Of a stretch of DNA of 64,000 nucleotides, positions 26,953-35,266 are shown piece after piece. Source of the stretch: Salegentibacter salarius (GTDB taxonomy: Bacteria; Bacteroidota; Bacteroidia; Flavobacteriales; Flavobacteriaceae); contig NZ_FVZF01000004.1 in the NCBI RefSeq assembly GCF_900168265.1, positions 1 through 64,000 on the forward strand. The letters are read 5' to 3'. The notes beneath the pieces were generated by a model that searched no databases, was not told where the DNA came from, and saw nothing but the letters and a program-made list of their open reading frames with translations. Position 1 is the first letter of the stretch. Each line of letters starts with the position of its first letter. Made by a program: the position numbers and the translations under genes.

Positions 26953-28035
26953 TTAAGCTTTCATTATTTTCTCCTGGTGGTTAATGGATTCCTGGTGAAC
27001 CGCTTTAAATAAACGCAGAATAAATTCTTCGCTTAATCCATGTTGCTCTCCTTCCAATACCATATTTCCAAGAATTTCGTTCCATCTTTTAGTTTGTAAA
27101 ACCGAAACGTTCTGTGCCTTTTTCACCTGGCCAATTTCATCAGAAATTTTCATTCTTTTTGAAAGCAGCTCGATAAGTTGATTATCGGCTACATCAATTT
27201 TAGCTCTTAAAGTGCTTAATTTATTCTGAAATTCTTCACTTTCTGAAACCTCTTTTCTAATCTTCAAATCTTTCATAATCTGAACAAGTGTTGCGGGGGT
27301 GATTTGCTGTGCAGCGTCACTCCAGGCATCATCGGGAGTATGGTGGGTCTCAACCATTAGTCCGTCGTAATTAAGGTCTAAAGCGGTTTGGCAAAGATCA
27401 AAAATTATATCTCTACGCCCTGCGATATGCGAAGGATCTAAAATTAGCGGAAGATCTGGGTATTTATTCTGAAGCTCAATAGCGATCTGCCATTCAGGAT
27501 TATTTCTGTATTTCGTTTTTTCGTAAGCTGAAAATCCACGGTGAATTACTCCTAAATTTTTGATATCGGCAGTATGAAATCTTTCTACCGCACCTAACCA
27601 AAGTGAAAGATCCGGGTTTACCGGGTTTTTAACCAAAACGGTTTTATCGGTTCCTTTAAGTGCATCAGCGATATCCTGAACAATAAACGGCGAAACCGTT
27701 GTTCTGGCGCCAATCCACAGAATATCAACATCGTTTTCCAAAGCAAGGTCTACGTGGTGTGCATTTGCAACTTCGGTAGTGGTTAGCATTCCGGTTTCTT
27801 CTTTGGCTTTTTTCAACCATTTTAAACCTAGCGCTCCAACTCCTTCAAAATTTCCCGGTCTGGTTCTGGGTTTCCAAATTCCGGCACGTAAAACCGTGGC
27901 GTCGGTATCTTTTAATTGGTGAGCGATCTTTAAAACCTGTTCTTCGGTTTCAGCGCTACAAGGCCCAGCGATTACTAGCGGATGGTCTAATCCGAAATCG
28001 TCGAGCCACTTTCTTTGTTCTTTGTTGTTTTCCAT
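26953..28035 (-). CDS. DAHP synthase / chorismate mutase fusion
   Basis: This bifunctional 360-residue enzyme has an N-terminal 3-deoxy-7-phosphoheptulonate synthase (VIAGPCSAETEEQVLKIA, LRAGIWKPRTRPGNFEG, ILWIGARTTVSPF, LILDPSHIAGRRD) and a C-terminal AroQ-type chorismate mutase (STLRAKIDVADNQLIELLSKRMKISDEIGQVKK, from about residue 265). Together it controls entry to the shikimate pathway and the branch from chorismate to prephenate. It is the last gene of the pheA-aminotransferase-tyrA operon. The mutase next to prephenate-using enzymes suggests metabolic channelling. Confidence 0.94.
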   Translation of the reverse strand: MENNKEQRKWLDDFGLDHPLVIAGPCSAETEEQVLKIAHQLKDTDATVLRAGIWKPRTRPGNFEGVGALGLKWLKKAKEETGMLTTTEVANAHHVDLALENDVDILWIGARTTVSPFIVQDIADALKGTDKTVLVKNPVNPDLSLWLGAVERFHTADIKNLGVIHRGFSAYEKTKYRNNPEWQIAIELQNKYPDLPLILDPSHIAGRRDIIFDLCQTALDLNYDGLMVETHHTPDDAWSDAAQQITPATLVQIMKDLKIRKEVSESEEFQNKLSTLRAKIDVADNQLIELLSKRMKISDEIGQVKKAQNVSVLQTKRWNEILGNMVLEGEQHGLSEEFILRLFKAVHQESINHQEKIMKA

Positions 28036-28058
28036 AATTTAAAATTTAATCCTGATTT

Positions 28059-28907
28059 TTAATTTATTCCGTTTAGAATTGATTTAATATGATTGGTACG
28101 TTGCATTTCATTATAAACTTCCTGGAAATCATCATTTTCCAGCAAGTCTTTAAAATGCGTAAGATTATTGATATATTCAGTTAAAGTCTCCAGCACATTC
28201 TCTTTATTTTCCTTGAAAATTGGCGACCACATTGCCGGAGAACTTTTGGCAAGTCTCACCGTAGAAGCAAATCCACTGCCTGCCAAATCAAAAATATCGC
28301 GCTCGTTGCGTTCTTTTTCCAAAACCGTTTTTCCAAGCATAAATGAACTTATATGCGATAAATGCGAAACATAAGCGATATGCCTGTCGTGCGAAACCGG
28401 ATCCATATATCGAATTCGCATTCCCAGTTTCTGAAAAATATCCAGCGCTCTTTCCTGAAGTTTAAAAGCTGTTTTTTCAACTTCACAAATTATATTTGTT
28501 TTATTCCTATATAGATTAGGAATTGCTGCTTCAGGGCCGGAAAATTCGGTTCCTGCAATAGGATGAGCCGCTAAAAAATTCCTCCTGTTTTGATGATTTG
28601 CAATTTCTTTACAAAGCCCCGATTTAGTAGAACCGGCATCAAAAACCAGGGTATTTTCACCTGCCAAATCTAAAACTTCAACCACTACTTTGTTAGCAAC
28701 ATCTACCGGAACAGCCACCAAAACAACATCGGCATGTTGAACATCTTCCATTTTCGAAAAATGATCTATAATTCCCAGTTCCTTTGCTTTTTTTAAATTC
28801 TTTTCATCGGCATCAATTCCATAGATTTCTCCTTCGGGAAAAGCCGATTTAATATCCAGCGCAAAAGAACCGCCTATAAGTCCTATTCCTATTATTTGAA
28901 CTTTCAT
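28059..28907 (-). CDS. tyrA: Prephenate dehydrogenase
   Basis: TyrA oxidatively decarboxylates prephenate to 4-hydroxyphenylpyruvate for tyrosine. The 282-residue protein begins with the Rossmann motif QIIGIGLIGGSFAL. It has AHPIAGTEFSGPEAA (the conserved HPIAGTE loop with the catalytic histidine), MDPVSHDRHIAYVSHLSHISSFML, and a helical dimerisation part. It has no ACT or mutase domain. The one-base overlap with the aminotransferase gene upstream indicates coupling. Confidence 0.94.
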   Translation of the reverse strand: MKVQIIGIGLIGGSFALDIKSAFPEGEIYGIDADEKNLKKAKELGIIDHFSKMEDVQHADVVLVAVPVDVANKVVVEVLDLAGENTLVFDAGSTKSGLCKEIANHQNRRNFLAAHPIAGTEFSGPEAAIPNLYRNKTNIICEVEKTAFKLQERALDIFQKLGMRIRYMDPVSHDRHIAYVSHLSHISSFMLGKTVLEKERNERDIFDLAGSGFASTVRLAKSSPAMWSPIFKENKENVLETLTEYINNLTHFKDLLENDDFQEVYNEMQRTNHIKSILNGIN

Positions 28908-30052
28908 TATACTATCCTTTTAATTGCCTGGTTTATATTTTCTTCGGTCGCGCAAAGTGAAAATCGAATATATCCTTCGCCATTACTTCCAAAAATAAAA
29001 CCCGGAGCGGTAAAAATGTGGTATTTATTTAGCAGAAAATCTACAAAAGCTTCTGCGTTTGTTCCCTTTGGAACCTTTGCCCAAACAAACATTCCGGTTT
29101 GATCTTTTTCGGGTTCGCATTGCAAAGCTTCAGCCAATTTCAATACTTTTTCTTTTCTGCTTTGATAAATCTCATTTTGGGCAGAAAACCAATCTCCGTT
29201 TAAACGCAATGCCGCTGCAGCACCAGCCTGAAGCGGATAAAACATTCCGCTATCCATATTGGTTTTTACTTTTAAAACTGTGTTTAGGTTTTTCTCGCTT
29301 CCGCAGAGCATTCCTATTCTCCAGCCGGCCATATTAAAGCTTTTGCTTAAAGAATTCAGTTCTAAAACCACATCTTTGGCGCCCTCCGCTTTTAAAATAC
29401 TTTTTGGATTGTCGTTCAGGATAAAACTGTACGGATTATCGTTTACAACGAGGATATTGTTTTCCTTTCCAAACTTTACCAAATCGGCAAAAAGCTTTTC
29501 ATTCGCTGAAGCTCCGGTTGGCATATGCGGATAATTAACCCACATTAACTTCACCTTGCTTAAATCTTTTTTAGCCAGCTCTTCCAAATTCGGAAGCCAG
29601 TTCCCTTCAGCATTTAAGTCGTAGAAAACAGCCTTCGCTCCTACAAGTTCGGTAACTGAAGAATAGGTTGGATAACCGGGATTTGGAATAAGCACCTCAT
29701 CACCTTCGTTTAAAAAGGCCATTGAAATATGCGTAATTCCTTCTTTGCTACCCATTAGCGGCAGGATTTCTGTTTCGGCATCAAGAGAAACCTGGTAATG
29801 ATTTTGATAAAATTCAGCAATCGCATTTCTAAAATCTGGCGTGCCTTTATATGGCTGATATTGGTGTGCCCCGGGATTTACCAAAGCTTCGTTTAAAGCC
29901 GAAATTACCTGCTGCGGTGGCGCCAAATCTGGGCTACCAATTCCAAGATTAATAATATCTTTCCCGGCAGCTGCCATTGCACGCACTTCCCTTAACTTTG
30001 AAGAAAAGTAGTACTCTTTTACATTATCCAACCTGTTGGCCTGCTCTATCAT
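28907..30052 (-). CDS. PLP-dependent aminotransferase, class I, aromatic operon
   Basis: This 381-residue fold-type I aminotransferase has INLGIGSPDLAPPQQV, NPGYPTYSSV, VVNDNPYSFI and the Schiff-base lysine in ELNSLSKSFNMAGWRIG. Its place between pheA and tyrA, with one-base overlaps on both sides, points to the final transamination of phenylpyruvate and 4-hydroxyphenylpyruvate to Phe and Tyr. Substrate assignment rests on context, because class I members are promiscuous. Confidence 0.9.
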   Translation of the reverse strand: MIEQANRLDNVKEYYFSSKLREVRAMAAAGKDIINLGIGSPDLAPPQQVISALNEALVNPGAHQYQPYKGTPDFRNAIAEFYQNHYQVSLDAETEILPLMGSKEGITHISMAFLNEGDEVLIPNPGYPTYSSVTELVGAKAVFYDLNAEGNWLPNLEELAKKDLSKVKLMWVNYPHMPTGASANEKLFADLVKFGKENNILVVNDNPYSFILNDNPKSILKAEGAKDVVLELNSLSKSFNMAGWRIGMLCGSEKNLNTVLKVKTNMDSGMFYPLQAGAAAALRLNGDWFSAQNEIYQSRKEKVLKLAEALQCEPEKDQTGMFVWAKVPKGTNAEAFVDFLLNKYHIFTAPGFIFGSNGEGYIRFSLCATEENINQAIKRIV

Positions 30053-30876
30053 TACAAACTGTTTTTGTAGGTTCCTAAAATTGTTAATCGCTCGGTCATT
30101 ACTTCCAGAATATCCATCGCTTTCTGGAATTCCGAATAATTTTCAAAGATCACATCGATAAAAAATGAATATTTCCACGGAAATTCTATAATGGGCATAC
30201 TCTGTATTTTCGTCATATCAAGATTGAAATCCCTTAAGATATTCAATACCGAAACAAGGCTGCCACGTTTACTTTCCAGTTCAAACTTTAAAGAAGCTTT
30301 ATCTATTTTATCGCCGTTTGGCTCTTTCTTTTTAGTGCTAATAATCAAAAAACGAGTCGCGTTGCTTTTCTTGGTATGAATACTTTCTGCAAGAATTTCC
30401 AATCCGAATAATTGGGCTGCTGCTTTACTGGCTACCGCCGCAACTTTTGTACTACCCTTTTCTGAAATTCTTCGGGCAACTTCGGCCGTATCACTGTCTT
30501 CAATTAATTTAATATGCGGATACTTTTTAAAAAATTCCTTGCACTGCAACAACGCCATAGGGTGCGAATAGACTTTTTTAATGTTCTCGATTTTCTGTCC
30601 CGGCATCGCCATAAAATTCATATCTATCGGGATATAGTGTTCACCTACCACTTTTAGATTATTTTCATCTATCAAAGCATAATTCGGCAAAATTGAACCG
30701 GCGATGGAGTTTTCTATAGCCATCACGCCTTCGTTAGCTTCACCTTTTAAAAGGCTTTTAGTAAGTTCGGCAAAAGACATGCATTCTAAAACCTCAACCT
30801 CCTGGTGGTAATATTCTTGGGCCACTAAATGATGAAATGAGCCCTGCACTCCCTGTATTGCAATAATTTTATCCAT
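30052..30876 (-). CDS. pheA: Prephenate dehydratase
   Basis: PheA converts prephenate to phenylpyruvate. The 274-residue protein has AIQGVQGSFHHLVAQEYY, VMAIENSIAGSI, YSHPMALLQC, DSDTAEVARRISEKGSTKVAAVASKAAAQLFGL and NATRFLIIS (the catalytic TRF). A C-terminal ACT domain follows (KRGSLVSVLNILRDFNLDMTKIQSMPI), which binds Phe for feedback inhibition. It is the first structural gene of the aromatic operon. A leader peptide and terminator lie between its promoter and start codon (30908-31038). Confidence 0.95.
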   Translation of the reverse strand: MDKIIAIQGVQGSFHHLVAQEYYHQEVEVLECMSFAELTKSLLKGEANEGVMAIENSIAGSILPNYALIDENNLKVVGEHYIPIDMNFMAMPGQKIENIKKVYSHPMALLQCKEFFKKYPHIKLIEDSDTAEVARRISEKGSTKVAAVASKAAAQLFGLEILAESIHTKKSNATRFLIISTKKKEPNGDKIDKASLKFELESKRGSLVSVLNILRDFNLDMTKIQSMPIIEFPWKYSFFIDVIFENYSEFQKAMDILEVMTERLTILGTYKNSL

Positions 30877-30894
30877 TAATTTTTGTAATAAATC

Positions 30895-30907
30895 TCGATT
30901 ATCGAGT
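30895..30907. repeat. CTCGATAATCGAG palindrome
   Basis: CTCGATTATCGAG is a perfect palindrome just before the pheA start. The same palindrome occurs at 59518-59530 upstream of the dehydratase gene. Confidence 0.4.
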
Positions 30908-30936
30908 AAAAAAAAAGTCCCGATATTTATCGGGAC
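30908..30936 (-). terminator. Attenuator terminator upstream of pheA
   Basis: On the minus strand GTCCCGAT and ATCGGGAC enclose AAAT and are followed by T9. It sits 32 bases upstream of the pheA start and 25 bases past the leader peptide stop. Its upstream arm, TCCCG, can instead pair with CGGGA at 30972-30976 inside the end of the leader ORF, giving an antiterminator. Confidence 0.85.
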
Positions 30937-30960
30937 TTTTTTATATAATTTCTTACTTAA

Positions 30961-31038
30961 TTACATAGCATTCCCGTTCCTATCTCTGAAATAGAAATAA
31001 AAAAAGTAAAATGCGTTCCAGCTAATTAAGTGATTCAT
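30961..31038 (-). CDS. Phe/Tyr-rich leader peptide of the aromatic operon
   Basis: This 25-codon ORF starts ATG at 31038 and ends TAA at 30961. Residues 10-17 read FYFFYFYF, eight consecutive aromatic codons, preceded by SWNA. It lies between a promoter (31057-31085) and an intrinsic terminator before pheA. In classical attenuation the ribosome stalls on such codons when charged tRNA-Phe or tRNA-Tyr is scarce; here stalling would free CGGGA (codons 21-23) to pair with the terminator's first arm. At full speed the ribosome would cover it and the terminator would form. I infer regulation by both Phe and Tyr, matching the downstream products. Confidence 0.85.
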   Translation of the reverse strand: MNHLISWNAFYFFYFYFRDRNGNAM

Positions 31039-31056
31039 TGTTTCGTTGTTATGGGG

Positions 31057-31085
31057 CTAAAGTAGAATATTATTGCCTAAACAAA
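31057..31085 (-). promoter_or_regulatory. Promoter of the pheA operon leader
   Basis: On the minus strand TTTG (31082-31085), a 17-base spacer and TACTTTAG (31057-31064) match the Bacteroidetes TTG-N17..23-TAnnTTTG consensus with one mismatch in the -7 box. The transcript would begin about 10-15 bases before the leader peptide ATG. Confidence 0.6.
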
Positions 31086-31275
31086 AACCCTTTTTTAGAT
31101 TTTTTTAGGCTTTCATAAGCTTTTTATAGACTTGATTTTTTTTCTAAAGAATCATCGAAATATTTATAATAGCTTTTAAAATAAACACTTAGTAATTCCG
31201 AAATCTCTAACGAGATGACTTTTCTAAAACCTGATATATCTAATTTCGAACTATTATTTGCGAGTTAAAAATCCT

Positions 31276-31283
31276 TACTTTTG
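31276..31283 (+). promoter_or_regulatory. -7 box for gldA
   Basis: TACTTTTG matches TAnnTTTG, with TTTG 15 bases upstream. It ends only five bases before the first ATG (31289), so transcription should start near that codon. The ATG at 31298 is therefore the more likely start of gldA, with a very short leader. Confidence 0.55.
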
Positions 31284-31297
31284 AAAAAATGCTTGCT

Positions 31298-32215
31298 ATG
31301 TCTATTCATGTTGAAGGAATTTCAAAATTTTATGGCGAACAAAAAGCGCTGGATTCTGTTTCTTTTAAGCTGAACAAAGGAGAAATTGTAGGTTTTTTGG
31401 GGCCAAACGGCGCCGGAAAATCCACTTTAATGAAAATCCTTACCGGTTATTTAACGGCTTCAGAAGGAAAAGCAGAAGTAAATGGAATTTCCCTTGAAGA
31501 CGATTTACATAAAATTCAGCAGCAAATTGGATATTTACCGGAACACAATCCATTATATACTGAAATGTACGTTCGGGAATATCTGGAATTTAATTCCAGG
31601 ATCTATAAGACCGATAAATCACGAATTGAAGAAGTTATTGAACTCACCGGACTAAAGCCTGAAGCCAATAAAAAAATAGAGCAGCTCTCTAAAGGCTATC
31701 GCCAACGAGTTGGGTTAGCCACCGCCCTGCTACACGATCCCGAAGTTTTAATTTTGGATGAACCTACCACTGGTTTAGATCCTAATCAATTAGCAGAGAT
31801 CAGGAACCTAATTAAGAATATTGGAAAGGAAAAATCTGGAAAAACCATATTTCTTTCCACTCATATTATGCAGGAAGTAGAAGCTATTTGCGACCGGGTG
31901 ATTATTATTAATAAAGGAAAGGTAGTTGCCGATAAGAATTTAAAAGATTTAAGAGAAGAAAATGAACAGGTGATTTTAGTGGAATTCGATTACCGGGTGG
32001 AGCAAGTTGCGCTTCAGAAAATACCACATCTTCTTTCTGCTAAAAATGTTGGCGGATTTGCTTATGAACTCACTTTTGACACCAAAAAAGATATGCGTCC
32101 CGCAGTATTCGATTTTGCCCACGATAACGGGTTAAAAACTTTACAGCTGAATCAAAAAACAAAGAATTTAGAAAGTTTATTTGCTGAACTCACAGCCCCC
32201 CAAAAAGCCCCCTAA
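31298..32215 (+). CDS. gldA: Gliding motility ABC transporter ATP-binding protein
   Basis: GldA is the ATPase of the GldA-GldF-GldG exporter of gliding Bacteroidetes. The sequence has Walker A GFLGPNGAGKSTLMKIL, Q-loop QIGYLPEHNPLY, signature LSKGYRQRVGLATALLHDP, Walker B VLILDEPTTGLDPNQ and H-loop STHIMQEVE, followed by the C-terminal extension of the GldA group (FDYRVEQVAL and beyond). The start MSIHVEG is chosen from the promoter spacing. The last residues (about APQKAP) are encoded by an inserted repeat (32206 onward), so the native C-terminus may have been altered. gldF and gldG are not in the window. Confidence 0.88.
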   Translation: MSIHVEGISKFYGEQKALDSVSFKLNKGEIVGFLGPNGAGKSTLMKILTGYLTASEGKAEVNGISLEDDLHKIQQQIGYLPEHNPLYTEMYVREYLEFNSRIYKTDKSRIEEVIELTGLKPEANKKIEQLSKGYRQRVGLATALLHDPEVLILDEPTTGLDPNQLAEIRNLIKNIGKEKSGKTIFLSTHIMQEVEAICDRVIIINKGKVVADKNLKDLREENEQVILVEFDYRVEQVALQKIPHLLSAKNVGGFAYELTFDTKKDMRPAVFDFAHDNGLKTLQLNQKTKNLESLFAELTAPQKAP

Positions 32216-32338
32216 CCCCCGAAGGGGGAACTCTAAGCGTTGCGTAAAATGCCTAGCCAACTCGACTGAATTTATATTAAAAAATAATATCACCAAAGAA
32301 TCAGCAACTAAACTCCCCCTTCGGGGGCCAGGGGGGCT
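32206..32338. repeat. C5/G5 inverted-repeat element, no gene inside
   Basis: The ends are imperfect inverted repeats: AGCCCCCTAACCCCCGAAG and onward at 32206-32232, and a matching CCCCCTTCGGGGGCC-type end at 32311-32338. Each end is itself a CCCCC-N3-GGGGG hairpin. About 80 bases without an ORF lie between. It is a short relative of the 424-base element in metH (36713-37136). It overlaps the end of gldA and stops two bases before the next gene. Confidence 0.7.
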
Positions 32339-32340
32339 AG

Positions 32341-33096
32341 CTATTCAAAAATAAGTCGGCCGGTGTAGTGTTCTTCAATATCGACCTCTGGTGGACGGTT
32401 TTTTGAAATTATATCTCCAAACCCAAAAATATCACCTCTTAAAGACTGCTGCGGATTGATAATTAATTTATTGGTTCCGCGATGTAAAATATCGTAATGC
32501 TGAACGATAAAATCTCCGGCTTCAAGCCTGCCGTCGCCATTTGCAAAAAATAGGTTTACATTTTCGGCATTTCCGGTGAGGAAATAATTGGAAATATTAT
32601 CGTTGGTAATTCTTAAATTTTCAACCTCAAGATCAAGGATAAAATCACCATTGGTATGAATATCGGGATCACGTTCCTGGTTAAAAGACCGCAACCAAAG
32701 TTCAGGAAAATTAAGCGTTCCAACACTTTCAATCGCGCTGCCACTGCTATTCTGTAACCAGTTTAAAGTTGGTGTAGTAACATAGATTTTTGTGATCTGG
32801 TAATCTCGAAAAAGATTACAGGAATTCTCATTTCTCAGTTCAAGTCGGTTTGCAACTACTTCAGCATAAACAGCTTCTCGAAGATTTTCTCCGGTTTCGA
32901 TCTTCACTTTATATTCATCTCCCTGTTCAATGAACAATTTCACACGTTCATAAACGATAATTTCCTCAAAAGCTTCAACACTAAATTCTTCAGAAATAAT
33001 TTCTCCGGAAGTCTTTACACAAGTCGGCACTTCTTCAGAATCACATCCTAAAAAGACAAAAATCAATATCGCTATTCCTAAAACCTGCTTTTTCAT
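32341..33096 (-). CDS. DUF2807 (head GIN domain) lipoprotein
   Basis: This 251-residue lipoprotein has lipobox FLGC (cysteine about residue 18) and a single right-handed beta-helix domain of the DUF2807 type: SGEIISEEFSVEAFEEIIVYERVKLFIEQGDEYKVKIETGENL, a typical head, then repeated strands such as LEVENLRITNDNIS and ENVNLFFANGDGRLEAGD. Members are surface or periplasmic proteins of unknown function found widely in Bacteroidetes. The start overlaps the stop of the upstream gene by four bases (ATGA). Confidence 0.85.
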   Translation of the reverse strand: MKKQVLGIAILIFVFLGCDSEEVPTCVKTSGEIISEEFSVEAFEEIIVYERVKLFIEQGDEYKVKIETGENLREAVYAEVVANRLELRNENSCNLFRDYQITKIYVTTPTLNWLQNSSGSAIESVGTLNFPELWLRSFNQERDPDIHTNGDFILDLEVENLRITNDNISNYFLTGNAENVNLFFANGDGRLEAGDFIVQHYDILHRGTNKLIINPQQSLRGDIFGFGDIISKNRPPEVDIEEHYTGRLIFE

Positions 33097-34193
33097 AAAC
33101 GATAGCCAATTGAAAATTCTACAGCTTCAGCATTCGCATAATGAGAGCGAACAGTAAGCGATGCCCAAAGATCTTCCGTGATTTTTCTTTGCAGACCAAC
33201 CCTATTATAAAGCTGATCTACAAAATGCTCGTAGGGATAATACGCATAATATCCCAGATGCGTGATCACCGATAATTTATTGAAGTTTAGCTGGTGCCCA
33301 ACAAAAACTCCTACTCGCTTGGAATCTTCATCTCCGGTGGTATTTCCGGAAGGAAAAGCTACCGACTGATAATAAATACGTTCTTCCATAGCTTTGGAAA
33401 AGAAAACTTCGGTTCCCGCCTGGAGCGTACTTTTATGATTAAGCACCTTATCGGCATAAGCTGAAAAAGTTAAAAACGGATACTGTTTAGAACCGATAAT
33501 TCCCATAGTATTTACGCCACTTCGCAACACAAAATTAAAATGAATGGGTTCTGTATATTTTTCTCGTGGGCCTTTCGGAATATAATTAGGGAGGTTTTGA
33601 TTGTCCAGCACGTAATTTAACCCAAGGTTAAAGGTGATCGTATTTGTACTGGAATTGGGCGATTTAAAATCGGCGTTGGAATAATGAATGAGGGAAAGCC
33701 CGGCCTGTAACCCCAAACCTTCAAAAATTTTTTCTTTTTTATAATTTGCCATTAGGTAAGTTGAACTAAGCAAGCGCGAACCGTAGGCATTATTCTTATA
33801 ATTATCATCTGGATTATATGGATTGGAAGTATACACCAGCCCCTGCCCTATTCTAAACATTAAATTTCTTTTGAAAAGGTAGAAATTCATATGCGCATAG
33901 AGGCCGTAATTCTCACCTAAACTGGGATTTTTCATATCCTGGTAGGTAAAAGAAGCGCCAACATCGGGATAATTATAGCGCTTTTCCCAATCTTCAAATC
34001 CGAAACTTTTTTTATTAAAACCAAGAATTAACCCAGTTGGATGCCCGGTAATTAAATGGGCAATATCAGGATTATGTTCGGCGATGGTTCCGTAGAAATA
34101 ACTGGCATCAAAAGAATAATAGTTCTTCCCGAACTCCTGGGCAGAACTATTAAAAATGCTGAAAAGAAAAATAAGGGCGGTAATTTTCTTCAT
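33093..34193 (-). CDS. Acyloxyacyl hydrolase / PagL-like outer-membrane lipid A deacylase
   Basis: This protein of about 366 residues has a signal peptide (KKITALIFLFSIFNSSAQE) and outer-membrane beta-barrel features: alternating aromatic strands, and the C-terminus ends VEFSIGYRL. The family core GQGLVYTSNPYNPDDN, GLQAGLSLIHYSNADFKSPNSSTNT contains the conserved H-x-S-N catalytic segment of PagL-like 3-O-deacylases. The enzyme would remove acyl chains from lipid A. The ATG at 34193 is used, since the longer reading begins at TTG with no added signal feature. It overlaps the DUF2807 gene. Confidence 0.8.
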   Translation of the reverse strand: MKKITALIFLFSIFNSSAQEFGKNYYSFDASYFYGTIAEHNPDIAHLITGHPTGLILGFNKKSFGFEDWEKRYNYPDVGASFTYQDMKNPSLGENYGLYAHMNFYLFKRNLMFRIGQGLVYTSNPYNPDDNYKNNAYGSRLLSSTYLMANYKKEKIFEGLGLQAGLSLIHYSNADFKSPNSSTNTITFNLGLNYVLDNQNLPNYIPKGPREKYTEPIHFNFVLRSGVNTMGIIGSKQYPFLTFSAYADKVLNHKSTLQAGTEVFFSKAMEERIYYQSVAFPSGNTTGDEDSKRVGVFVGHQLNFNKLSVITHLGYYAYYPYEHFVDQLYNRVGLQRKITEDLWASLTVRSHYANAEAVEFSIGYRL

Positions 34194-34217
34194 TACCGGC
34201 AAATGTAGCCTAATATT

Positions 34218-35174
34218 TTAAAAAACCGCTTTCGCAATTTTTTGAATATTGGTACTTTTTCCCATTGAATAATAATGTAAAACCGGAACACCCGCTTTTA
34301 CCAATTCTTTACTCTGCTGAATTCCCCACTCTATACCAACCTGCCGAACTTCCTTGTTATCCTTGCATTTTTCAACTTCGCTGATAAGATCTTCGGGCAT
34401 ATCAACGTGAAATCTATGCGGAATTATACTCAGTTGCCTTTTTGTAGCCAAAGGTTTCAATCCTGGAATTATAGGAACGGTAATACCGCTTTCGCGACAC
34501 TTATCTACAAATTCAAAATATTTACTGTTATCAAAAAACATTTGAGTCACCACATATTCAGCGCCAGCTTCAATTTTCTCTTTCAGCCTACAAATATCCT
34601 TGTCCAGACTTGGGGCTTCCATATGTTTTTCGGGGTAACCGGCCACGCCAACACAAAAGTTGGTATTATGACCTTTTTCAATCACCTCGTCCTGGTAATT
34701 CCCTTTATTCATTTCCATAATTTGTTCCACCAGGTCTTTGGCAAATTTATTGCCCTTGGGTTCCGGGGTAAAATAGGTTTCACTCTTAATGGCATCACCT
34801 CGCAAGGCTACTACATTTTGAATTCCCAGGAAATCAAGATCAATGAGGAAATTCTCGGTGTCTTCTTTGCTAAAACCTCCGCATAGAATATGAGGCACGG
34901 CATCTACACCATATTTACTCTGTATAGCTGCACAAATCCCAACTGTCCCGGGACGTTTTCTTACAATTCTCTTTTCCAGCAATCCGTTTTCCTTTTCATT
35001 AAAAACGTGCTCTTCCCGATGATAAGTTACATCTATAAATGGCGGTTTAAATTCCATTAAAGGATCTATTCCGTCATAAATTGATTGAATATTTTGCCCT
35101 TTTAATGGTGGCAAAATTTCAAAAGAGAATAAAGATCTTCCTTTAGCTTTTTCTATATGTTCGGTAATTTTCAT
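34218..35174 (-). CDS. metF: Methylenetetrahydrofolate reductase
   Basis: MetF reduces 5,10-methylene-THF to 5-methyl-THF, the methyl donor of MetH. The 318-residue protein has FSFEILPPLKGQNIQSIYDGI, the flavin-barrel strands FIDVTYHRE, NVVALRGDA, VGVAGYPEKHMEAPS, VVTQMFFDN and PIIPGLKPLATKRQ, all usual landmarks. It follows the C-terminal metH gene by about 90 bases on the same strand, so it is probably under the SAM-I riboswitch at 39469-39575. Confidence 0.96.
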   Translation of the reverse strand: MKITEHIEKAKGRSLFSFEILPPLKGQNIQSIYDGIDPLMEFKPPFIDVTYHREEHVFNEKENGLLEKRIVRKRPGTVGICAAIQSKYGVDAVPHILCGGFSKEDTENFLIDLDFLGIQNVVALRGDAIKSETYFTPEPKGNKFAKDLVEQIMEMNKGNYQDEVIEKGHNTNFCVGVAGYPEKHMEAPSLDKDICRLKEKIEAGAEYVVTQMFFDNSKYFEFVDKCRESGITVPIIPGLKPLATKRQLSIIPHRFHVDMPEDLISEVEKCKDNKEVRQVGIEWGIQQSKELVKAGVPVLHYYSMGKSTNIQKIAKAVF

Positions 35175-35233
35175 TCTTTTTAATTCACTTAAGTGTTTAA
35201 AATCTAAAGTTTACAAGTTTTAAAACCATCCAA

Positions 35234-35265
35234 TTCCTCCCCATTGGGGAGGCCAGGTGGGGCTT
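35234..35265. repeat. Single copy of the C4/G4 hairpin repeat
   Basis: CCTCCCCATTGGGGAGG followed by CCAGGTGGGGCT resembles one end of the inverted-repeat element at 36713-37136. It lies just before the stop codon of metH and contains no gene. Confidence 0.55.
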
Positions 35266-35266
35266 T

